Assembly: GCA_022774485.1 (NCBI GenBank)
Contig: JALFLX010000110.1
Span: 1 to 5,299 of the forward strand
Direction: 5' to 3'
Source of the DNA: Bacilli bacterium
GTDB lineage: Bacteria; Bacillota_I; Bacilli_A; RFN20; CAG-288
DNA: 5,299 nt
This document shows, piece after piece, positions 1-5,299 of this stretch (positions within the stretch are counted from its first letter, which is position 1; each line of letters opens with the position of its first letter). The notes beneath the pieces are model-generated. The model saw nothing but the letters and a program-made list of their open reading frames with translations, made no database searches and was not told the origin of the DNA. The position numbers were made by a program, and so were the translations under genes.

Positions 1-1
1 A

Positions 2-481
2 GATGGTGTTAAACCGACTAGCGAGTTCCCGACCCACTTGATGAGCCACATCGTACGATTAAGAAAAGATCCCAATCACCATGTCGTCATGCACTGTCAT
101 GCGACTCACACCTTAGCTCTCACCTATGTTCTTCCTGAGGATGAAGATGAGATCACTAGAACCCTCTGGAGAATGTCCACCGAATGCATCGTTGTCTTCC
201 CCGAAGGTATCGGATACACTCCTTGGATGGTGTGCGGTGGAAATTGTATCGGACAGGCCACTGCAAAAAAAGCAGAGGACTACCGCGTTGTCCTTTGGGG
301 TATGCACGGCGTCTTCGGTATGGGCAACGACCTTGATGAAGCTTTCGGTTTAATCGAGACTGTCGAGAAAGCAGCTACCATCTACTTCCTCACCCTCGAT
401 CATGTCCGCCAGACCATCACCGATGAGAATCTCAAAGAATTAGCAGAAGCTTTCCACGTCAACTACAAGAAAATCATCTAA
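2..481 (+). CDS. rhaD: L-rhamnulose-1-phosphate aldolase, C-terminal part (5' end outside window)
   Basis: Class II, zinc-dependent aldolase that cleaves L-rhamnulose 1-phosphate into dihydroxyacetone phosphate and L-lactaldehyde, the last step of the cytosolic rhamnose pathway. The frame is open to the left edge from base 2, so the internal TTG/ATG near 38-43 is not the start. About 159 residues are visible; the E. coli enzyme has about 274, so roughly 115 N-terminal residues lie upstream. The fragment begins DGVKPTSEFPTH, whose Glu (codon 23-25) aligns with the catalytic Glu117 of E. coli RhaD. The zinc motif HCHAT has its two histidines at codons 92-94 and 98-100, and the third ligand lies in WGMHGVFG (codon 305-307). 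STECIVVFPEG, PWMV, IGQATA and DEAFGLIETVEKAA also match the family. All visible active-site residues are present, so the enzyme looks intact. It is probably the last gene of a rhamnose operon, since a terminator follows. FucA and AraD relatives are less likely because the PTSE, HCHAT and WMV segments are RhaD-like. Confidence 0.93.
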   Translation, partial: DGVKPTSEFPTHLMSHIVRLRKDPNHHVVMHCHATHTLALTYVLPEDEDEITRTLWRMSTECIVVFPEGIGYTPWMVCGGNCIGQATAKKAEDYRVVLWGMHGVFGMGNDLDEAFGLIETVEKAATIYFLTLDHVRQTITDENLKELAEAFHVNYKKII

Positions 482-497
482 TCTCATTAAATAAAAC

Positions 498-552
498 ACC
501 GCAATCTCGTTTTTCGCAGTTTTGCCGCTGATAGAAAAAGGTTGCGGTTTTT
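498..552 (+). terminator. Rho-independent terminator after rhaD
   Basis: ACCGCAA (498-504) pairs perfectly with TTGCGGT (542-548). Inside it, TTTTTC (510-515) pairs with GAAAAA (534-539), and a short CAG/CTG (517-519 with 528-530) closes the tip. The outer stem runs directly into five T (548-552). It begins 16 bases after the rhaD stop. The long interrupted stem is less compact than a typical terminator, but the closing stem and T run are clear. Confidence 0.7.
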
Positions 553-760
553 GTTCGCTTTTTGAAAGCAAATTTCATAAATCCTCCATCAAGAAAATCA
601 GAGATGCATCTTATCATGCAGTAAAAATACACATCATCCTAGTTGATCAATCTCTTTAATAGAACTTGGATGAAACGTTTGCTCCTCATTGGATACAAAA
701 AACAATGAACAACGATAGATATTTTGCACACTGTTGAGGAAATTCACCCTCCGGGTGTAG

Positions 761-774
761 TATACTTGTTCGAA
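761..774 (+). promoter_or_regulatory. Probable promoter -10 box giving a leaderless mRNA for the DUF523 gene
   Basis: TATACT at 761-766 matches the sigma-A -10 consensus at 5 of 6 bases. Only seven bases (767-773) separate it from the ATG at 774, which puts the expected transcription start on A773 or A774. No Shine-Dalgarno sequence lies at a usable distance. No good -35 box is seen: TTGAGG at 734-739 would leave a 21-base spacer. A small perfect hairpin, CACCC(745-749)-TCC-GGGTG(753-757), sits just upstream of the -10 box. The same block, TATACTTGTTYGA, recurs at 3437-3449 before the DeoR gene, where a normal leader follows. The rest of the gap back to the rhaD terminator (553-744) holds only short AT-rich stretches and no recognisable gene. 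Confidence 0.55.
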
Positions 775-1226
775 TGAAAGAAAAAATCTTAGTGTCCGCT
801 TGTCTCATCGGAGAAAAATGCCGCTATGATGGCAAAGATAACCTCTGTCAGGATCTGTTGAAACTGACGAAGTATTTTGATTTGATTCCAATCTGTCCCG
901 AAGTGAGCGGCGGATTAAAAATCCCGCGCGTCCCCGCTGAGATTCAAGGAAATCGAGTTGTGACAAAGAAAGGTTTCGATGTCACATCAAATTATCAAGA
1001 TGGCGCTTATTGGGCAAGCTCGATTGTCTCGATGTTCAAAATTAAATTAGCGGTTTTAAAAGAGAGAAGCCCGAGCTGTGGTTCAAAAAAGATTCACGCA
1101 GGAAAGTTTGACGGAACCTTGATTGATGGAAAAGGAATCACCACTCAAAAATTAGAAAAAATGGGTGTAAAAGTCATCTCAGAGGAAGAAGTTCCTGAGC
1201 TATTAAAACAGATGGAGGAAAAGTGA
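774..1226 (+). CDS. DUF523 family protein, relative of the Fe-S thiouracil desulfurase TudS
   Basis: A 150-residue cytosolic protein matching the DUF523 family along its whole length. Visible signatures are ILVSACLIGEKCRYDG (5-20), PICPEVSGGLKIPRVPAEI (39-57) and LKERSPSCG (95-103). Three family-typical cysteines, C10, C41 and C102, are the likely ligands of a [4Fe-4S] cluster; C16 and C25 are additional. One DUF523 member, TudS, removes sulfur from 2- or 4-thiouracil to give uracil, leaving one cluster iron free for the substrate sulfur. Whether this protein has that activity is an inference. The ATG at 774 is chosen because the family N-terminus begins a few residues before the SACL motif; it has no ribosome binding site and sits at the predicted transcription start. 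It is the first gene of a three-gene unit, with its stop 1 base before the next ATG. Size and motifs are complete and the family call is secure; the substrate is not. Confidence 0.88.
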   Translation: MKEKILVSACLIGEKCRYDGKDNLCQDLLKLTKYFDLIPICPEVSGGLKIPRVPAEIQGNRVVTKKGFDVTSNYQDGAYWASSIVSMFKIKLAVLKERSPSCGSKKIHAGKFDGTLIDGKGITTQKLEKMGVKVISEEEVPELLKQMEEK

Positions 1227-1227
1227 T

Positions 1228-2370
1228 ATGTTAATCGACAGCGATTACTCAACAGAGTTCAAATCAAAAAAAGAAACCATCGACAAGATGGAGTCTATTT
1301 TAAATGGTGGCTCGTTATCACAAGTGAAAGCTCAGCTTGCGCAAGAGAAGAAAAAGAGCATGATCACCGCCGGGATTTTCTGTGCTGTCATCGGTGTTGT
1401 CGGTCTGATCGCAGTCTCTATCGCTGTGCATTGGATTTTCGGACTAACAATTTTCTTCTCGATGGGTATTGTCTTCTTAATCGCATGGTTCACCATCAAC
1501 AATGGTGTGAAGAGAAAATACGCGAACATGCTTGCCCCAATTGTCGTCGAGACTCTTTATGGTCCCGGTGCAATCTACAATGCAAAAGGCGGTTATTCCA
1601 GAGAGTACTTAGAAGGATTAGGCTCATTCCCTGTCAATAGTCTTGACCAAGAAGATTTCATCCAAGGAAAGTATTTGGGAATTCCGTTCAATATGTGCGA
1701 TGTCAAATCCTACCATTATGAGACAAGAGGATCTGGAGATAATCGGCACCAAGAGATCGTCATCGACTTCTTAGGCTCCATCATGTCTTTCGGCATGAAC
1801 AAAGCTTCCAAGAGTTTGTTAAGAGTCACCGAGAACAAATTTGCCTTCGGCGGAAACAAAAAGACAATCGACTTTGAAAGCTTCGAATTCAACAAGAAGT
1901 TCAACGCTTTTTGCGATGATCCGGAAAATGCCTTCTATATCATCACTCCTCAGCTTCAGTTCGCTCTGTTAGATATGGAAAGCCACCTCCCTGGAAGCAT
2001 GTCTCTCCTCTTCCGCGGAAAAGAATTAGTTGTCATCATCTCTGGCAATACCACCGACTTTGAATCTGTCGATTTTAAAAAGAGTGAAAACTACAATCTC
2101 AACGCGATCATCGACTCTGTCCTCGCTCCTGCTTTTGTCATCGACAAAATGAACTTAGACCACAAATTCTTCATCACTGAAGAAGATGTTAAACAAATGC
2201 AAGCAGAACAAGATGCCAAAGCTGGTGTTCAGAACAAAGCTGCTGAAGAATCAGAAGAGAAGAAAGACTTAGATGAAGTCGACAAGCAGCTCAAAGAAGT
2301 CAAAGACAGCGGTATCTTAGGAAAAGAAGAAGTCGAGAAGATCAAAGAAGTCATCAAAGAGAACGAATGA
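1228..2370 (+). CDS. DUF3137 family membrane protein with two transmembrane helices
   Basis: A 380-residue protein of unknown function. A polar N-terminus (1-44) with a Lys-rich helix precedes two hydrophobic segments, about 45-67 and 70-91, separated by only a few residues (a hairpin), then the basic NNGVKRKY. By the positive-inside rule both ends probably face the cytosol. The globular part (about 100-310) fits DUF3137: YLGIPFNMCDVKSYHYE near 149-165, then a stretch with FESFEFNKKFNAFCDDPENA (216-235), YIITPQL (237-243) and LFRGKELVVIISG (261-273), which matches the family pattern of a cytosolic beta-rich domain. The tail (about 317-380) is highly charged, rich in Glu and Lys, and probably helical or coiled coil. 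The start is supported by GGAGG at 1214-1218, nine bases before the ATG, inside the end of the DUF523 gene. The stop overlaps the ATG of dus. No catalytic motif is recognised. The DUF3137 assignment rests on pattern memory. Confidence 0.78.
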   Translation: MLIDSDYSTEFKSKKETIDKMESILNGGSLSQVKAQLAQEKKKSMITAGIFCAVIGVVGLIAVSIAVHWIFGLTIFFSMGIVFLIAWFTINNGVKRKYANMLAPIVVETLYGPGAIYNAKGGYSREYLEGLGSFPVNSLDQEDFIQGKYLGIPFNMCDVKSYHYETRGSGDNRHQEIVIDFLGSIMSFGMNKASKSLLRVTENKFAFGGNKKTIDFESFEFNKKFNAFCDDPENAFYIITPQLQFALLDMESHLPGSMSLLFRGKELVVIISGNTTDFESVDFKKSENYNLNAIIDSVLAPAFVIDKMNLDHKFFITEEDVKQMQAEQDAKAGVQNKAAEESEEKKDLDEVDKQLKEVKDSGILGKEEVEKIKEVIKENE

Positions 2371-3350
2371 GCAGATTAGTCATCGCCGGAGTCGAGATTG
2401 AAAATCCCTTTTGTCTTGCTCCGTTAGCAGGATATACCGATTACGCTATGAGAAAGATTTCCTCCGATTATGGAGCTGGTCTTTTGTATACCGAAATGGA
2501 ATCCTGCGAAGCTCTTTTCTATCGCTCCAAAGCGACCATTCAAGATCTTCTCGATACCAAACTGGATAAGAAAAATTGTCAAAACAGCAAACTCGCTCTC
2601 CAGATTTTCGGTGGGAAAGAAGATGTGATTCTTCACACAATCCCCATGATTGAAGAGCTGGCAAGTTATGACTTTTTAGATTTTAACTGCGGATGCCCCG
2701 TCCCAAAAGTCATCCGTCAACAAGCGGGAAGCTATTGGTTAAAAAGACAGGATGAGCTGATTCACTTAGTGAAAGAAATGGTGAAAATCTCCAACAAACC
2801 GGTGATTCTCAAGATGAGAATCGGTTATTCCGATTACAAGGATATTGTCCCTTTGTGCGTAAAGCTTCAAGATGCCGGCGTTCAGGCGATTGCCCTCCAT
2901 GGAAGAACTAGAAATGAATTCTTCTCGGGAGAAGTTCACTACGGTATCATCAGAGAAGTCAAAGATCATCTTTCCATTCCCGTCATCGCAAACGGTGAAA
3001 TCTCACAGGAGAATTATCTCTCGGTCAAAGAGAAAACCCATGCGGATGGATTCATGATCGGCCAGCACGCGATGGGATATCCAAAAATCTTTGAAGATCT
3101 CAATAGAATCGAAGAAGGAAAAGAGCCCCGTGAGACCACCTTGTTCTCTCAACTTGAGGATTTGAGAAAACACATCGACCTGCTCTATCAGATCAAAGAT
3201 GAGAGAAAAGCGAGCTCGAACTTGAGAAGCATCGCAGTCCACTATATCAAAGCGTTCAAAGACAGCAAAAAATACCGAGCTCTTTTAGTGAAAGCAACTT
3301 CCAAAGAAGAATACGAGAGAATTATCTCTGATATGCAAAATCATCTGTAA
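2367..3350 (+). CDS. dus: tRNA-dihydrouridine synthase (Dus family)
   Basis: FMN-dependent, NADPH-using enzyme that reduces specific uridines in tRNA to dihydrouridine in the cytosol. At 327 residues it has the usual bacterial Dus length (DusB-like). Visible elements of the TIM barrel are APLAGYTDYAMR (18-29, flavin-binding loop), LQIFGG (78-83), DFNCGCPVPKV (105-115) with the catalytic Cys110, KMRIGY (149-154), HGRTRNEFFSG (178-188) with His178, and IANGEI (207-212) plus IGQHAMGYPKIF (231-242) at the FMN phosphate site. In that last motif the usual Arg after IG is Gln233. The C-terminal part (about 255-327) is the helical tRNA-binding domain. The ATG overlaps the preceding stop as ATGA and has only a weak purine-rich site (AAAGAGA) upstream, so translation probably depends on coupling to the DUF3137 gene. 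Which uridine it modifies cannot be decided from the sequence. Confidence 0.93.
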   Translation: MSRLVIAGVEIENPFCLAPLAGYTDYAMRKISSDYGAGLLYTEMESCEALFYRSKATIQDLLDTKLDKKNCQNSKLALQIFGGKEDVILHTIPMIEELASYDFLDFNCGCPVPKVIRQQAGSYWLKRQDELIHLVKEMVKISNKPVILKMRIGYSDYKDIVPLCVKLQDAGVQAIALHGRTRNEFFSGEVHYGIIREVKDHLSIPVIANGEISQENYLSVKEKTHADGFMIGQHAMGYPKIFEDLNRIEEGKEPRETTLFSQLEDLRKHIDLLYQIKDERKASSNLRSIAVHYIKAFKDSKKYRALLVKATSKEEYERIISDMQNHL

Positions 3351-3388
3351 AGGAATGAGCATATAATCATTTTTTAATCATAACTAAC

Positions 3389-3428
3389 CATGAAATTGCG
3401 TATTTCACTATTTTTTGCGCGTTTCATG
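3389..3428 (+). promoter_or_regulatory. Operator-like TGAAA/TTTCA repeats before the DeoR gene
   Basis: TGAAAT (3391-3396) and ATTTCA (3402-3407) form a perfect inverted repeat around a 5-base centre. A further TTTCA (3422-3426) lies 19 bases downstream in direct orientation, preceded by a similar TTTGCGCG context. The outermost CATGAAA (3389-3395) and TTTCATG (3422-3428) are also inverted repeats. The cluster covers the expected -35 region of the promoter with its -10 box at 3437, a position suited to repression. DeoR-family sugar regulators commonly control their own operon, so binding by the downstream regulator is a reasonable inference. Confidence 0.5.
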
Positions 3429-3449
3429 GAGTAAAATATACTTGTTTGA
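3415..3449 (+). promoter_or_regulatory. Promoter of the deoR-pfkB operon
   Basis: The -10 box is TATACT at 3437-3442. The best -35 candidate is TTGCGC at 3415-3420 with a 16-base spacer; it matches TTGACA only at TTG, so the promoter may be weak. Initiation is expected near 3449, which leaves a short leader carrying the ribosome binding site. The block 3437-3449 is the same as 761-773 except for one base. Confidence 0.55.
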
Positions 3450-3453
3450 TAAG

Positions 3454-3459
3454 AGGAGG
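3454..3459 (+). promoter_or_regulatory. Ribosome binding site fixing the DeoR start
   Basis: AGGAGG is a full match to the anti-Shine-Dalgarno core and lies four bases before the ATG at 3464. It rules out the in-frame TTG at 3446, which lies upstream of this site and close to the predicted transcription start. Confidence 0.8.
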
Positions 3460-3463
3460 ACTT

Positions 3464-4249
3464 ATGAGTTTAAAAACAAGAGATAGCGAAATCCTAAAGC
3501 TCTTAGATGAGAGCCCAAGCCAATTTGTCTCTGTTGAATCGTTAGCGGAATATTTTAAAACAAGCGAGTCCACCATCCGCAGAGACCTCCAAAGAATGGC
3601 CAGCCAACATCAGATCATGAGAGTTCACGGCGGTGCTGCAAGCCTTCACTTCTCCGGCAACTTCAAATTCGAGCGTCTTGACAAAGAATATCTCGAAAGA
3701 GAGAGAACCGAACCGGAAGTGAAGAAATACATCGCGAAAAAAGCAGCTTCTTTCATCAAAGATGGCTCTTGTGTCTACATGGATGCTTCCACCACTGTCG
3801 CTAGCATGATTCCCTTCTTACCTAGTCACAAGAATGTCTGCTATGTGACAAACTCCCCTCTCTTAGCCCAAAAGCTTGTGGAGAAAGGTATCACTTGTTA
3901 TGTCACCGGTGGAGAGCTTAAGCTCACCACCAATGCCTTTATCGGATCATATGCATTAGAGTTTTTAAAGAGATTCAATTTCGACATCGGATTCTTCGGA
4001 ACAAACGGCATCCACCCTCAAGCGAAGTTCACGACACCCGATCCTCAGGAATGTGCGATTAAAGCAGCGGCCATCAATAAGTGCTTCACCTCCTACATTC
4101 TTGCTGACCACACCAAATTCGATCGTATCTCCACTGCAACCTTCTCGGATTTCACGAGACCGATTATCATCACAGAAAAAATCGATGAGAAATACAAATC
4201 CCTTGTCAAGATGATCTCTGTCGATATTCCTGCTGATATAGAAGATTAA
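3464..4249 (+). CDS. DeoR-family transcriptional regulator of sugar metabolism
   Basis: A 261-residue cytosolic repressor-type protein of typical family length. The N-terminal winged helix-turn-helix spans about residues 3-58: VSVESLAEYF (22-31), then the recognition helix TSESTIRRDLQRM (33-45), ending in the wing motif RVHGGA (53-58). The C-terminal sugar-phosphate sensing domain (about 75-250) shows MDASTT (106-111), VTNS (128-131), YVTGGEL (146-152), GFFGTNGI (176-183) and ADHTKF (214-219), the last corresponding to the family's usual ADSSKF-type motif. Such regulators respond to a phosphorylated sugar, often an intermediate of the pathway they control. The next gene, 19 bases downstream and in the same operon, is a PfkB sugar kinase, so fructose 1-phosphate or a related sugar phosphate is a plausible effector (FruR/LacR-like). 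The inverted repeats before the promoter suggest autoregulation. The exact ligand and regulon are not shown by the sequence. Confidence 0.9.
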   Translation: MSLKTRDSEILKLLDESPSQFVSVESLAEYFKTSESTIRRDLQRMASQHQIMRVHGGAASLHFSGNFKFERLDKEYLERERTEPEVKKYIAKKAASFIKDGSCVYMDASTTVASMIPFLPSHKNVCYVTNSPLLAQKLVEKGITCYVTGGELKLTTNAFIGSYALEFLKRFNFDIGFFGTNGIHPQAKFTTPDPQECAIKAAAINKCFTSYILADHTKFDRISTATFSDFTRPIIITEKIDEKYKSLVKMISVDIPADIED

Positions 4250-4268
4250 TAGAAAGGAATCTAACATC

Positions 4269-5198
4269 ATGATTTATTCTCTTACAATTGCCCCCGCAAT
4301 GGACTACAGCCTCGATTTAGGGACAAAAGAATTAAAAGTCGGCTGCACCAACCGCCTCAACTGTGAAGGCTTCTCCCTCGGTGGAAAAGGTATCACCGTC
4401 GCCAGAATGCTCAACAACTTAAAAGTGAAAAACATCCCGATTGTCGCCTGTGGCGGAAGCATGGGAAAACAGATGAAAGAAATCATCGACAAAGAATATG
4501 AAAAACCTGTCTATCTCGCGACAGCAGGAAACTCTAGACTCAATGTCATGATCACCGGAGAGCATGAAGATACCCGCTTCAATGTCGAAGCTCCGAAAGT
4601 CAAAGAGAGCGGCATGAAGAAAATGTTCCAGTACTTCAAGACTCATCTCAAGAAAGATGATATCTTAATCCTCTCTGGCTCTGTCGGACAAGAAGGAGAT
4701 GACCTCTACGCGAAAATCATTGAGGAATATTGCAATCCTGTCGGTGCGATCGCCATCTTAGACACCACCGGTCAGAGCTTGATCAAAGCCTTACCCTATC
4801 ACCCCTTCATGATCAAACCGAACGATGAAGAACTTGCGGAACTCCTCCATAAACCGATGGAAAGTGATGAAGACATCATCGCTGGCGGCGAAGAGCTCAA
4901 GAAATTAGGCCCAGTCTCCGTCTTAGTCACCATGGGAAGAAAAGGCGCGTATTACTTTGCAGAAGATGGCCATGTCTATCACTGCTCCAACGCAGTCGGA
5001 AAACAAATCTCTGCTGTCGGAGCTGGCGATTCCTCTATCTCCGGTTTCATCAAAGGTCTCTCTGAAAAAGTCAGCATCGAACGCCGTCTCCAATATGCGA
5101 TGGCAGCTGGCGGTGCCACTGCATTCAGCGAACACCTCGGTTCCTACAAACTTTGGAAATCCTTACTTCCTCAGATCAAAGTCACTTTAGTGAAATAA
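4269..5198 (+). CDS. PfkB-family sugar kinase, probable 1-phosphofructokinase
   Basis: A ribokinase-fold cytosolic kinase of 309 residues, the usual length for 1-phosphofructokinase (FruK) and tagatose-6-phosphate kinase (LacC). Signatures: APAMDYS (8-14, substrate Asp12), LGGKGITVARML (37-48), LSGSV (135-139), DTTG (165-168), IKPNDEEL (182-189), VTMGRKGA (220-227) and SAVGAGDSSISGF (248-260), with Asp254 as the expected catalytic base in GAGD. In FruK it would phosphorylate fructose 1-phosphate to the 1,6-bisphosphate with ATP. Two motifs depart from the usual form: NPAxD is APAMD, and the loop after SGS, normally close to LPPG, reads VGQEGDD. Substrate specificity is therefore uncertain. 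A moderate ribosome binding site, AAAGGA at 4253-4258, supports the ATG at 4269. It shares the operon with the DeoR regulator; no PTS fructose transporter gene follows before the terminator, unlike the common fruR-fruK-fruA order. Confidence 0.85.
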   Translation: MIYSLTIAPAMDYSLDLGTKELKVGCTNRLNCEGFSLGGKGITVARMLNNLKVKNIPIVACGGSMGKQMKEIIDKEYEKPVYLATAGNSRLNVMITGEHEDTRFNVEAPKVKESGMKKMFQYFKTHLKKDDILILSGSVGQEGDDLYAKIIEEYCNPVGAIAILDTTGQSLIKALPYHPFMIKPNDEELAELLHKPMESDEDIIAGGEELKKLGPVSVLVTMGRKGAYYFAEDGHVYHCSNAVGKQISAVGAGDSSISGFIKGLSEKVSIERRLQYAMAAGGATAFSEHLGSYKLWKSLLPQIKVTLVK

Positions 5199-5203
5199 CA
5201 AAC

Positions 5204-5247
5204 AGGCGTTTGTTCACACCTTAACTCGATGTGAACAACGCCTTTTT
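5204..5247 (+). terminator. Strong hairpin terminator after the PfkB kinase gene
   Basis: AGGCGTTTGTTCACA (5204-5218) pairs with TGTGAACAACGCCT (5230-5243): 14 base pairs with a single bulged T, closing an 11-base loop and running into five T (5243-5247). It starts five bases after the kinase stop codon. On the minus strand the hairpin is followed by a moderately T-rich stretch, so it may also stop a convergent transcript. Confidence 0.9.
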
Positions 5248-5253
5248 CTATAC

Positions 5254-5298
5254 TTAGATCAGGATATTTCTATCTGGATTCATACCATGAGGAACACC
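5254..5298 (-). CDS. Possible C-terminal tail of a convergent gene (partial)
   Basis: On the minus strand an open frame enters from the right edge and reads GVPHGMNPDRNILI before a TAA whose complement is at 5254-5256. The stop lies 10 bases beyond the shared hairpin at 5204-5243, the usual layout of two genes converging on one terminator. Only 14 residues are visible, too few to identify a family or exclude chance. A plus-strand TATACT at 5249-5254 offers a competing reading, as the promoter of a gene starting further right. Confidence 0.22.
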   Translation of the reverse strand, partial: GVPHGMNPDRNILI

Positions 5299-5299
5299 C

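Noticed and set aside
38..43. TTG or ATG here as the start of a short 146-147 residue protein
   Set aside because: The frame upstream encodes the conserved PTSEFPTH segment with the catalytic Glu of RhaD, so the gene simply runs in from the left edge.
563..577. TGAAA-N5-TTTCA palindrome resembling the putative DeoR half-sites
   Set aside because: The half-site spacing differs from the deoR operator (5 versus 7 bases), it lies just after the rhaD terminator and far from any promoter, and such AT-rich palindromes arise by chance.
605..620. TGCAT/ATGCA inverted repeat in the gap after rhaD
   Set aside because: Five base pairs with a 6-base loop and no neighbouring signal; not enough to call an RNA or operator.
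3354..3376. AATGA (3354-3358) and TCATT (3367-3371) with a T run, as a terminator after dus
   Set aside because: The stem is only five mostly A/T pairs with an 8-base loop, too weak to call. Read-through from dus into the deoR operon cannot be excluded.
3446..3463. Upstream in-frame TTG start extending the DeoR protein by six residues
   Set aside because: The extension would be translated from the ribosome binding site itself and begins at or before the predicted transcription start. ATG at 3464 with AGGAGG fits far better.
3965..4270. 101-codon minus-strand open frame opposite the DeoR gene
   Set aside because: It lies fully within a well-supported gene, has no family resemblance and shows atypical composition; it is a shadow frame.

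Overview
The window reads as a chromosomal stretch from a low-to-moderate-GC bacterium of the Bacillota (Firmicutes) type, possibly Erysipelotrichia or a neighbouring lineage. The reasons are AGGAGG-type ribosome binding sites, frequent TTA leucine codons, tight tandem gene packing and hairpin-plus-T-run terminators. TGA serves as a stop twice and tryptophan is TGG, so the genetic code is standard. The lineage is an inference.

Left part (1-555): the C-terminal half of rhaD, L-rhamnulose-1-phosphate aldolase, running in from the left edge and closed by a hairpin terminator. The rest of the 292-base gap to the next gene holds no convincing gene or RNA.

Middle part (about 761-3350): a compact three-gene unit. 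It encodes a small DUF523 protein (the family of the Fe-S thiouracil desulfurase TudS), a two-helix membrane protein with a DUF3137 domain, and a tRNA-dihydrouridine synthase (Dus). The first two genes are 1 base apart and the second and third overlap as ATGA, so translational coupling is likely. The first gene has a -10 box 7 bases before its ATG and no ribosome binding site, which suggests a leaderless mRNA.

Right part (3351-5247): a DeoR-family sugar regulator followed by a PfkB-family sugar kinase, probably a 1-phosphofructokinase. Its promoter region contains TGAAA/TTTCA inverted and direct repeats that look like the regulator's own operator. The pair ends in a strong hairpin terminator. 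The last 46 bases may hold the tail of a convergent gene on the minus strand, with weak support.

The most interesting points are the DUF523-DUF3137-Dus linkage (two uracil/tRNA-related activities flanking a membrane protein of unknown role), the probable leaderless start, and a nearly identical 13-base promoter block in front of both transcription units. I see no mobile element, CRISPR array, tRNA or rRNA gene, and no wholly novel system.
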